Origin: Geranomyces variabilis
Lineage: Eukaryota; Chytridiomycota; Chytridiomycetes; Spizellomycetales; Powellomycetaceae
Reading direction: 5' to 3'
NCBI GenBank assembly: GCA_027603065.1
Contig: JADGJP010000002.1
Location: forward strand, 896,029 to 960,028
Length of the DNA stretch: 64,000 bases
Below are positions 21,585 to 32,225 of the stretch, piece after piece. Position 1 is the first letter of the stretch. The number at the start of each line of letters is the position of its first letter. The position numbers were made by a program, and so were the translations under genes. Under the pieces are notes generated by a model, which worked only from the letters and a program-made list of their open reading frames with translations, was not told the DNA's origin and searched no databases.

Positions 21585-24500
21585 ATGGCCAGTGGGCAGC
21601 AACCTCGCCACGCTCAGCTAGAGGAATGGACAGATCACGTCATTGCTATCTGTGGGGAGGCTTACTCGCTCGACCGCACCCAAATTCTCGTCGACCTACG
21701 CCGCACCAACGACTTGCTGGCAACTGTCAACCGCATATACGATGGAAACGTGCGTAGGCTGGGCCTGATCAGAGGGCATTGCGAAGCAGGGAGAAGAGAT
21801 TAAAAAGCGAAAAGCACATCCTCTCTGTCATTTGATCTGACCCATACGCTCTGCACCCATCTTGGCTGCCCAAAAAATTACAGTTTTTGGAGGGCACGTA
21901 TCTGGATCCTAGCTATGCCTTTATCCTGTCCAGCGACATTGGCGACGACTTAGGAAGAGACTTGGCGGGTGCATACGACGGGCTGCCGGATGCTGATGAC
22001 TTTGGGGATACGAAAAGTGGCAGGTCTTCGCAACCCAACGTCGACGCGACAAGGGACTCGCACGCGGCGGTCGACGCTGGACTCGATGCATGTCGCGAGA
22101 TGCTTCAAAGTGACGATGATAGCAATAGCTATAGGACTGCTTCCCGGGCTCGTGCTCATGCGCGCTATGCACATGAAAACCCAGCGTCCCCTCTTGCTGA
22201 AGGCGGATTTATCCGCGAACCGTCCGTCACGGTGCTGGATAGCAGCACCTTCAGCGATACCGAGCCCGTGCATTCGTACCAGCATGCTGCATTGTCCTCG
22301 GCGCCTCAGGGAGGGTTCATTCGTGAAGAGGACCCATTACCAGCTGGGAAGGACCGCGGTTATAAACGCAGATCATTCGAGGAAGACCACCCGAGGAAAC
22401 GATCAAAAGTGGCGAATGGCAGGCCGCCGCAGCCACCGCATCCGGAACCGGTACACTTGATTGATTCTGACTTGGAAGAAGCGCCGCTTTGCCAAAACGC
22501 GCGATCCGTTGCCGCCACATCTCCTGCGCAACGCTACGATACAAGCTTAACCGACCCCCATGACCGCTACAACAGCCAGCCCCTCACGAAATCTGACCAC
22601 TTGCGCCGGGACTCGCGTACCAATGCAGAAGCGCTGCGGGGCGGGCCATATTCTTCGCCGCAAAATGGCGTCACCGAGCTGGACTCGGAATACCCACCGC
22701 ATCGCTCACATAAGCCAGCCGCAAAGCTCCAGCGCTCCCCTACAGCACCAACAATTGCGTACTCAGACAACAAACCTACTGATTTGAATTTTGGCCGTAC
22801 GAGCGGGTTTGGACTCCCGAAGCCACGGGAGGTATCGGATGACTCGAACTCTGACGCCTCGCTGCCGCGGTCATCAGAGTCGCGGGCTCGTGACTTGAGC
22901 GCTCGATATGGTCAATCCTCGTCACAGCCTGTACCTTCCACATCACGGCGTCCACTAGAGACCGTGACTTTGAGCTCTGACGCTCGTCCGGACTCTGCGC
23001 CAGCACGGGCGGGAGCCGCGGCACTCAGTCGCTTTTATGGAAACTCTGCGATCGCCGACTGTGAATTGCTCGCGTCTCGCAAGCCTCGCTCTCCTATGAA
23101 AGTTTACGACGTGGACGCGGACCTTGACGAGCCGCCACCGCTGCCGCCGCCGAGGTCTTTTGATATTGATGCCGAGCTGCTCGGACACGAGAACAACTTC
23201 CAACAAAACAGCGCGGGCGCAGATGCGAAGCGCGCGAACCGCAGCGCTCCTGCGCCTCATGAGCCAACATATTTAATTTCAGATTCGGAGCCGGGCGAGT
23301 CCTCACTGCTAACGACTTCCCGCAACAAGCCACTAGCCCGCGCGTCGGGACGCCCGCCGATAGCCCGTCCAGGGCTAAATACATTGTACAGTACAGACAG
23401 TGATGATTCGGACGACGCCCTGTCTGCGCATCCGTCATTATCTGCCGGCGTATCACGCACCCAATCGGCCACAACCGTCCGGCCCGCACTAATCGCGTCA
23501 TCAACACTCCGCCGCTCTCAGTCCTCCTCTGTATTAGCCACTACCGCACTACCTGCGCAGACCGCCATTCGCCCGCTCCCACAGTCGATAATCCGCGCAT
23601 CGCAGCAAAGATCAACGTTGAACTTTGACAGCAGCGGCACGGAGCTGGATGAGCCACCAGACGAGGCGGAGAGTGTTAGTGCGTCGCAGACGTCAACCCG
23701 GAAAGGGAAAGAGCGAGTAGGCGATGCGGTGCCAGTAAAAAAGAAGCGTTTGACGACTGTTTCCGACCCTTCAAAAGAGCAGAAAGAACAAGCAAAAGCG
23801 GAAAAGGCACGCTTGCGGGCCGAGAAGGCGCGGGAGACGGTAAGGAACATAACGTCGGATGCCCGATGTGGAAGTATTTGTAAATCTGATTTCTGCGTCT
23901 TAGGAAGAAAAGAAGCTTGCCAAGCAGCGCGAAACAGCCGCCCGCAAAGCGGCCCGTTCAGTCAATACAATCAGGACCAAGACCGACTGCGTCAAAGAAA
24001 TGCTCGTGGCGGTCCCTCTCGCGTTTGCTAGCCCAGCGGAACGAGACTTGCTTGTCGCGTCGTTGCGTGAACTAGGCGCGAAAGCGGAGCTTGTCGATAC
24101 CGGTGGCAGCAATGATCGCGGTGGTGGTGGTGGTGGTGGTGTGCGGCCGCCCTTGGTATGGAGACGACAAGTTGAGCGTGAGTGGGATGACGCAGCGGAT
24201 GTATGGCGGGCGTGTGCCGCACGCGTGGAGGACGAAGCGTATATCTTGCTGCGGATGACTGGACCGGACTTGTGCGCCGCAGTCTCGGGTGGAAACGGTG
24301 ACGCGCCGTTTGTCGCATTTCACGAGCGCGTGCAAGCGCAGCATGTGGGCAAGACAATCGTATACTTGCTCGAAGGCGTTAAAACGTACCTGAAGCGGCG
24401 CGCAAAGGGCGGTAGAGGTGCCGCGCATGATCATGGAGGAGATGAGGATGATACGGAAGAAGACGTACCGGCTCCAACAACCGGACGCAGACGCAAAGTG

Positions 24501-25125
24501 CCAGCAGCAGCTTCCACCACTGCAGGTCCACTCACCCCAGCAACCCTTGACGCGCATCTTGTCGGCCTTCAACTCTCCACTTCCCTCCATCCGCCAGATA
24601 AACCTCGTACACATCCTCCACCACGCGTCCACCTTTCCCGAAATTTCCGCGAATCGCTAGACTGGATCGGCTCATTTACCGATCAGTTATCCCTCGCGCC
24701 CGAGCTGGCGCATCGAAGTGAGGCCGCATGGAGGTTGACTTTTGGCGACAACATTCGCAGCGGTGACGGCGCGAAGGACACGTTCCGGCGGATGCTGATG
24801 ATGGTGAACGGAGTTACGGAAGTCAGAGCGAATGCCGTGGTGACGGCGTGGGGCAGTTTACGACGGCTGGTAAAAGAGTTTGAAACACTTGGAGCGAAGA
24901 ATGGGAGGACGTTGCTGGCAACATTGCAGGTGTGTTGCATTTTGTGGCCACCGTCACCCCTGTTTGTTGAACGGCATCGCTAATTTCTCACCGATATCTT
25001 TTGAAAAACAGGTCAATTCTGGTACGGCAGCCAATCCGAATGTGCGGAATCTTGGCCCCGCGGTGGCACGCCGAATACACGACGTGTTCATGGAGACGGA
25101 CCCCGCGTTGCTGCTAGGAGGCTAA
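21585..25125 (+). CDS. EME1: Eme1/Mms4-type subunit of the Mus81 structure-specific nuclease, with N-terminal CUE-like segment
   Basis: Exons 21585-21749, 21884-23839, 23904-24929 and 25012-25125 give about 1086 residues. The C-terminal ~380 residues look like Eme1: a charged helix, MLVAVPLAFASPAERDLLVA, then YILLRMTGPDLCAAV, VYLLEGVKTYLKRR, and a helix-hairpin-helix part with MMVNGVTEVRANAVVTAWGS and VRNLGPAVARRIHDVF. The GDxxxERKxxxD catalytic motif of Mus81 is absent, as in Eme1. The middle 500 residues are Ser/Pro/Asp-rich and disordered. Residues about 10-60 resemble a CUE ubiquitin-binding domain (DRTQILVDLRRTNDLL, then VNRIYDGNF across the first splice). An in-frame upstream ATG at 21390 would add 65 basic residues. 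Longer than yeast Mms4/Eme1. Confidence 0.8.
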
Positions 25126-25792
25126 TCCACAAACTCAGGGTCTGTACATGACGGCCGCCGTCTGAAACCGGTGAATGCGCTTCTGGTCACAAATAGCGCT
25201 CGCATGCGCTTTCCAAGCTTTTGCCTGGATCCCGCAAAACCCGCCAAACACCGTCCGAAACGCCAGCCGACTGTCAATGGAAGCCACAATCGGAACCTTT
25301 GCCCATGTGACGGATGGTGTCACGGCAGAGGAAAGACTAGTAGTCGAATCGCATATGTGGATCACGTCAGGATCAGGTCAGACGCTCTAGCAGTGCATTT
25401 TGGTTCTGGGTTTGGGACGCGGCAACGCGTCTCCCGACTCTGACGTGGGAAAGTGCATCCGCGAAGCCTAAAAGTAGGGCAAAACCCTTCTCTGCACCTC
25501 ACTGGTTGCTGCTGTTGTCGCGCGAGCATCCTGTCTTTGGCGGGGGCTTTAGTGTCTATAACGGGCGGCATGTCAGAAATTAAAGAGAGGTTGAGATTTT
25601 CAGAAAAATTGGAAAAGAAGCCAAGGTGAAGGACGCTGTATGGGTCTGTCTATGCTTTTTTGTGTCCGCGAAGGGGAAGAAACGGGCGGATGGGGGGTGA
25701 GGAAATAAAAAGATCAAACTGGTGCCGCTGGCTGCCAGTGCTGCGGTGGCGGACATGATGGGAGGGTAGGGTACTTGAGGCGGAGCAAAGAT
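25126..25792. other. Intergenic, convergent ends of Eme1 and septin genes
   Basis: 667 bases. Two minus-strand open frames (25135-25365 and 25362-25571) are present but show no family and no clear splice link. No repeat or RNA gene was seen. Confidence 0.35.
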
Positions 25793-27447
25793 CTACTTCC
25801 TCCGCGAGACAGTCAGCTCATCGAGCTCCTCTTCAAGAGTCTTGACCGTCTTGTGCTGCGTCTCGAGATCCCGGTTGAGGCGATCGCGCTCGGCGATAAG
25901 CTGCACGGACGAAAAAGGATTAGGCAAAATTAGACTCACGTTTCAACAATACGCTGATTCAGCCCTGCTGCCAATTACGTACCCTCTGTTCCCACTGCCT
26001 GAATCGGTTCTCCTCCATGCGGACCTGCTCCGTGAACCTCTTCCTCAATGCCTCTTCCTCCTCCTTCATCTTGGACTCCAACCCACGGCGTGCGCGCTGC
26101 GCAGGGTCATCGTCTGTCCTGCCCTCTGCACCCAGCTTGTCCATCCGGAAGTTCTCATAGTGGTGTTCTTCCGTGGATGCGATGAGGTCGTGCATATGCG
26201 TGCGGATGAGGAGATTGCGCAGCTTCTTGAAGTCGCAATGCGCCTCGTTTTCCACCTCTGCGACACCCCACAGGTACTGACGGCCGCGGACCTTCTCGCC
26301 TGTTGTGGGCGATGTCACGTCCGACTCGGACGAGATGACGGAAAATGGCATGGCCGACTATAAGCACAGGTTTGGAAAAAGACCGGTTGTTAGCACAATC
26401 AACCCAGAAAGTCCTCGGTCCAGCTGACACGCAAAGAACGATTTTGCAATTGCTTACAAAGATGCTCTGGTTCCGTCGCGTGTTCTCCTCGTCGTCGCTC
26501 TGCACTGGCGGCGAGTAAACGGCAATGTTGTGCGTGGAGATGCAGTCGCGGACGCGGTCTTTGAAAACGGCAAGGTCTCCTGGAGTGAGGGTGTCCGCCT
26601 TGGCGATAATCGGAATGAGGTTGACGCGCGAACCAAGTTGCTTCATAACCTCAATGTCGAGGGGCTTCAGACTTTTTGTGGAGCAAAAAGTGGTAGCAGA
26701 ATCTTAGGTTAGATCACACGTCCGCTCGCCGCCCGTCTACGTTGCCCGTTCTCTGTTCCACTCGCAAAAGGACGACTTACGTGTGACCGGTGGGCTGGAT
26801 AAAGTACAGGCAGACGTGAACCCGCAAGTCGTCCTTCTCGTCTCTCTGCGCCCTCTGCTCGTGGCTCATGTAGTTTTGGTGCTGCTCGTCCAGGAACTCC
26901 ACAACAGGCACCCAGCAGTCCTGGTTGTTGACGTAGTCGCCAAAGCCAGGCGTGTCGATAACAGTCAAGCGGACATTGAAGCCCTTTTCTTCAATCTCTG
27001 TTGTGTGAACCCAACAATAACAGCATTCAGCAGCGGGTCAGCGAACAAGCAACGGTGGAGAGGTGCAAAACGGCCCGGCCCGTAATAGAAAGGCCCTTAC
27101 CGGCGCGGACAACGTCGATCTGGACGGTGCGCTCAAGCTGCTTTTGGAAGCGGTGCTCGGGACGCTTGTAGTCGCGAAGGAGAGTTGTGAACAGCGTGTT
27201 GACATAAGTTGTCTTTCCAAGACCAGACTCGCCTGAATGATAGACAAAAGAAAGGCTTTAGTTATTCTTGACTTTTTCCTCTAACGCCTCAAGAAGGCGT
27301 CTGCTCTCAGTGGGGACGAAAGAGCGAAAGAGCGAAGCACGCACCAAGCACCATGATTGTGAAGTTTGCGCCCTTTCTTGAGACGATCCTGTGGCGCTGG
27401 TTTGGCAGGTTGGCAATGCCGATTGTTGAGGCAGCGGCGGCGGGCAT
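25793..27447 (-). CDS. Septin GTPase (Cdc3/Cdc12 type P-loop)
   Basis: Exons 27447-27345, 27232-27101, 26997-26781, 26671-26458, 26357-25983 and 25900-25793 give 382 residues. Septins form hetero-oligomeric filaments at the bud neck, septum or zoospore/rhizoid cortex. Seen here: P-loop GESGLGKT at 35-42, switch [15 protein letters not shown], the septin-specific LYFIQPTGH, guanine-specificity AKAD, then the septin unique element [18 protein letters not shown] followed by [15 protein letters not shown]. The final ~60 residues form a coiled coil ([17 protein letters not shown] onward). A short polybasic run before the P-loop ([11 protein letters not shown]) fits membrane binding. Assignment to the Cdc12 or Cdc3 subgroup would need a tree. 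Confidence 0.94.
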
Positions 27448-27861
27448 GACTGGCAGCGAGCGGGGGTTGGGAGGCAGGGCTTGCTGCGTTCTATGTGGGT
27501 TGACTGACGGAATAGAGATCTCTTTTGGCAATGGGAGCCTCGCAAACCGCCACACAGCGGCGGGCGGCCGGTCGGGAGCAGAGGGCGAAGGCAAATTCTT
27601 CGTGTCGCGAACGCTGTGCGACCATCCAAACACGCTGCGCACACGTGACTTTGCTTTAACCTGACCTGCCCGACCTAGTGGAGTTTTTACTGTCCATAGT
27701 CGGCCCCACGGGTCATGCTTTTTGAGCCTTCACACACATCTGCCCGCTCCTCTCGATATAGATATAGCTATAGATATAGATAGGAACCTGGTGGATGCGA
27801 TATATAAGAGTCAATGTGAAAATGAATTTAAAAAAGAAGAAATCGTGCAAATGAAGTGTCT
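27448..27861. other. Septin promoter region with GATATA-type repeat
   Basis: 414 bases between two minus-strand genes. At 27755-27782 a short AT-rich repeat (ATATAGATATAGCTATAGAT) forms a near-palindrome. The rest shows no recognisable element. Confidence 0.4.
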
Positions 27862-30800
27862 CTAGAAAGCGCCTTTGACCACGCGCTCTTGTTCCGCCTT
27901 GTAGCGCTTGGAAATGCCAGTTGCGGGCGCGGCAGACGGGGCGCGACCGTGGTACTTGAGCTATGACACGAGATAGCGCGAGAGGGGCCTCAGTTAGAAA
28001 CACGCGAATTTGGCACTGAACAAGCACTGATACCGCAAATTCTTACCTCTGCACCGTGAGGGAGCAGCTGCTTGAGACGCGGCTCGACAAAGGTGTATGC
28101 ACCCTGGTTTTGCGGCTCTTCCTGCACATAGACCCATTCTGGAAGATAAAGGTCATTAGCAAAACTCATATGATTCCTAGAGATGCACCTCTAACGATAG
28201 TTTCCCGCCTCACCTTTGGCGCTGCTCATCTCGCCAACAACGGCCTTTAGCTCCTCGATTGGCAGCGGGCAAAGCTCTTCAATCCGAACAATCGCGACCT
28301 TGCCTTCAAGGCCATCGCGCGCGGCCCGCTCTTTGACGAGCTCGTAGTACAGCTTGCCGCTGACAAAGAAGACTTTCTCAACTGCGGACGCGTCGGTGAT
28401 CGATGGGTCGGGCAGGACGGGGCGGAAGGTTGTTCCAGGCGCCATGTCTGCAAGCGGCGACACGCACATTGGGTGGCGAAGGAGACCCTTGGGAGCGGCG
28501 ACGATCAAAGGTTTCCGGTACGGGCGGTGCAGCTATTGCGAGAAGAACATTGCGGGCGCGAGTTAGTGGCGCTCTTTTTTTGGGCCCCCTTTGTTCAAAC
28601 CTCTGCCTTACCTGACGGCGAAGCACGTGGAAGTACTGCGCGGGAGTCGACGGGTTGACGACGTGCATGTTGACATCAGCCTTCGCTGCCGCAGCGTCGA
28701 CCTCGAACGGTTGATCACACAACTGGAGGAATCGCTCGATCCTACATGTGCTGTGCTCCGGCCCACCGCCTTCGTATCCGTGAGGAAGAAGCATGACTAG
28801 TCCGCTCTGGCGGAGCCATTTTGCCTCTCCACTGTTGAGGAACGTGTCGATGATAATTTGTGCGCCGTTGAAGAAGTCTCCGAACTGTGCCTCCCAAATG
28901 CAGAGGCGGTTGGGCGTTTCCCAAGAAACACCGTACTCGAAACCAAGAACGGCGAATTCAGAGAGGGACGAGTTTGCGATTTCAAGCTTGCCCTGACGCT
29001 CGCCACTGGCCGCGAGGCGGTTCAAAGGAATGATGGTGCGCTCCGTGTCCTGATCCACCAACATCGCGTGGCGCTGCGAGAATGTGCCGCGGCCAACGTC
29101 TTGCCCAGAGATGCGGACGTGACTACCTTCCAGCAAAAGGCTTCCGAAAGCCATGGCTTCTGCGGATGCCCAGTCCACGGCCTTTCCAGCCTCCACCTTT
29201 CGCAGACGCGCGTCGATGTGGTACTTTTGCACACGAGGGTGCACAACCTGGAAAGATGCAAAAAAAGAGCCTCCAATAAGTATGCTTATCAGAGCGCTTC
29301 CCACCGAGTTATGTTTGCAAACTCACCGTTCCCTCGGGCACTTCGGTCGACTTTCGTCCGATTTCCTTCAGGGTCTCCACATCGATACCTACAGCCATCG
29401 CGCAAGCGCATCGTATCAGACCGCGACCCTCAAGCCATGTCAATGACCCTTCCCGATATGCTCTCTTGCTCACCAGTCTCGGGCTTGGTGATAGCCTCAG
29501 TGGGAATAATCATCTTTGACCATTTTCCACCACATGTGTCAGCTTTTGGCTGGTAATCATAGCTAGCCTCAAGATGTTTGTCGAGCTTGTCCATGTAAGC
29601 GGCACGCATCTCCTCGATCGCGGCCGAATCAGTCAGGACATTCTCCGCGGCCAGCTGCTGTTCGTAAAGCTTGGGTACTGTTGGGCGACCGCGGATGTTT
29701 TTATACATGGACGGCTGGGTGAAGGACGGCTCGTCGAGCTCATTATGGCCCATGCGACGGTATGCAATCAGATCGATAATGACATCCTTACGGAACTTGT
29801 TACGGTACTCGAATGCAATGGCGGTGGCATGTGCGACATCCTCGGGGTGGTCGGCGTTAACGTGAATCACGGGACAGCTGATCATCTTTGCAACGTCCGA
29901 GCTGTAAACACTAGACCGCGCGTTCATTGCGGGCGTAGTGTAGCCGATTTGGTTGTTGACAATGACGTGAACTGAGCCGCCCGCCGTGAAGTGAGGGAGG
30001 TTGGCAAGACCAAGGGTTTCGGTGACGACTCCCTAAAGGTCACAAAAATCTTTAACATCCGGCCGACTGAAGTATGTTGTGCTTCTCATCATGGCGTCGC
30101 GGCTGTCTCTCGTTACCTGTCCGCAGAAAGCCGCGTCACCGTGCATCTGCACACACATGACCCGGTCACCAATGTAGCAGTCTTCGTCGCGGCCTTCCTC
30201 GTACATGTACATCTGCTTGGCCCGCGCTTTACCGAGAGCCACCGGGTTGGCAGCCTGAAAAAAAGTGATACGCTCACGTGAGTGCGCGTCCACCGTCATT
30301 TCGCGGTTTCTGGTCGTGAAGAATTTACCTCGAGGTGCGAAGGGTTGTGCAGCAGCGCGACATGGACAGGTCCCTTGTGGCCGTACTCAAGGTCAACGGA
30401 CACGGCTGCGCAAAGTGTTAGTACTCGTGCCTCTGCGCTTCATTGGGCAGAGATATTCAAACTTACCCAAGTGCGACAGAACGTCGCCGGTTCCAGGCAC
30501 GTCATCAGGGAACTCAGAGTTGCCTTTAACCTTGTGGAACAGCGCCGTAGGATCGTACTGAAGGAGGTCTGTCAGGAGGTTGAGACGGCCACGGTGCGGC
30601 ATGCACAAAACGACGTCCCGGATGCCAGCTGGAGCGCAGACCAAAACTCTTTGTGAGAATGTGCAAGATTCTCCGAATTGTCACAGCGTGAACTCTACCT
30701 CCGTTAGCCTCCTTGAAAAGGGTGTCGAGAACGATCTACGCAGAAGTAACGCGTCGTTTCAGCTCCTCGTACACAAAAGACGCGTGGCAATCGCCGTGCT

Positions 30801-31901
30801 CACCATCATGCTCTCGGCGCCCTCCAGACCGTAACGCTTGACTTGCGGGAACTTTTTAGCCATAAAGTGGTCAAAGACCTCTGACTTTGTGAGCAGATCG
30901 AAAATCCGCTTTTTTTCATCGTTTTGCAGCCTCTTGTAGTTGTACGACTCGACAAGCTGGGCAAACCACTTCCGCTCGCTGAGATTCTGGTGAACCGGAG
31001 TGTCCAGTGTGAGGTGTCCGTTAGCTTTGCTTCGCACATGGCGCTCAGTCGCCCGCCGCACCCGACCTACCGGAATATGCGTAAATTCATATCCGATGCG
31101 GCCACAGTATGATTCGCGCAGATGAGACAGCACGTCGCCAAGCGTGGCCGACTCTTTGGCGCCGCCGCTTGCGTCGCCGACGTGTACAATCCCTGCCAAA
31201 GGATATGTCTTGTCCAGATCCGGAATGCCATACCGCGCCGGGTCGAGCTGGAAGATCGTACTTGCGCTGAGGGTTCGATGAGGGTTCAGCAACTGTTCTG
31301 AACTCTATATTCGGCCCTTTTTCTGAATGATCATATGCGGCGCGCAATCTTTCACTCACTCGGTGTTCGTCAGGTTCAGAGGATCAACGTTCGCAGCCTG
31401 TTAGGATACCAGTGAACAAGCGCTAATCGTCAGCAAGCTTAAGCTTTTCCTGCTTTTCCCAACGGCTTGGCAAATCTTCTGTTCCGCTGCTTCAACGCCG
31501 CTGCTTTAAAGCCCGCTCCCTCAACCATTCCACCCCGCGTACCCTGTGTCCGTGCAGTCGGTACATGTTGACCAGGCGCACAAGGTTCGCATTCTCATTC
31601 CGGTTGTTGCGCTCCGCATCAGTAACTGAAGGGTGGCCAGAAGGTTAGGTCACCTGGTCCGAAAACACCTCCTCTCCATTCATTGCCACATACAATCTGG
31701 GGTCTCAAACACACGCGGGGTGCGGAACCCGTAAATATCCTTGTCGTAGTTGTACTGTGCTGGCGCAGCAGCGTGGAAGCCGCGGACTGCCACGGCTGGG
31801 GAAGCCACAGCGGGCATTTGACGACGGGCTCGCAGGCCGGCCATTGCGAGGCGCGGAGCGGTGCGCGCGGCGGCGGCGGTTGTCCTGAGCAGTCGGGACA
31901 T
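27862..31901 (-). CDS. DHTKD1: DHTKD1-type 2-oxoadipate dehydrogenase E1 (thiamine-diphosphate enzyme)
   Basis: Fifteen exons: 31901-31694, 31625-31543, 31397-31360, 31266-31071, 30986-30804, 30735-30699, 30628-30467, 30405-30329, 30254-30117, 30032-29474, 29388-29327, 29247-28612, 28532-28214, 28138-28047, 27960-27862. They join in frame to 962 residues. An Arg/Ala-rich mitochondrial presequence precedes [15 protein letters not shown]1 marks follow: [33 protein letters not shown], then [39 protein letters not shown] and [19 protein letters not shown]. Choices such as [10 protein letters not shown] and MGHNELDEP point to DHTKD1 rather than OGDH (which has HGHNETDQP). The enzyme decarboxylates 2-oxoadipate in lysine/tryptophan breakdown and hands glutaryl to DLST. 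Paralogue choice is from memory of the families. Confidence 0.92.
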
Positions 31902-32095
31902 ATTGCGAGCAGAAGGAGCGGCCAGCAGCGTAGGCAGGAAGACGAGGGTCGAGGGGGCCGAGCGACGTCGACGTCGGTGGTAATAAAGGAAGGAAACGAG
32001 CAACCAGCCTCACAGGCATACGCTACACCTCAAGTTTTTCGTTGAGCCACACCACTACGCGGGTACGCGTTGGCTCACGCGCGTGCCTTTTTTTC

Positions 32096-32129
<34 letters not shown>

Positions 32130-32225
32130 GGGGGGTTTTTTTTATTTTATTCTTGTTCGATGTCATTATCATACAAAAAGGGTATTGGGTCTCATACTAT
32201 CTGCGACTCGTCCGAATGAGCGTTC
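31902..32225. other. Intergenic with long T tract, DHTKD1 promoter side
   Basis: 324 bases separate the DHTKD1 start from the receptor gene's stop. The notable feature is an uninterrupted run of 29 T at 32098-32126, flanked by further T-rich sequence. On the gene strand this is a poly(dA) tract about 200 bases upstream of the ATG, the kind of element that excludes nucleosomes at promoters. Confidence 0.55.

Noticed and set aside
25135-25571. Adjacent minus-strand open frames downstream of the Eme1 gene
   Set aside because: They overlap in different frames, have no start context or recognised motif, and lie in a convergent 3' region.
27755-27785. GATATA repeat as a possible telomere or origin element
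   Set aside because: Too short and isolated; it looks like simple AT-rich promoter sequence.
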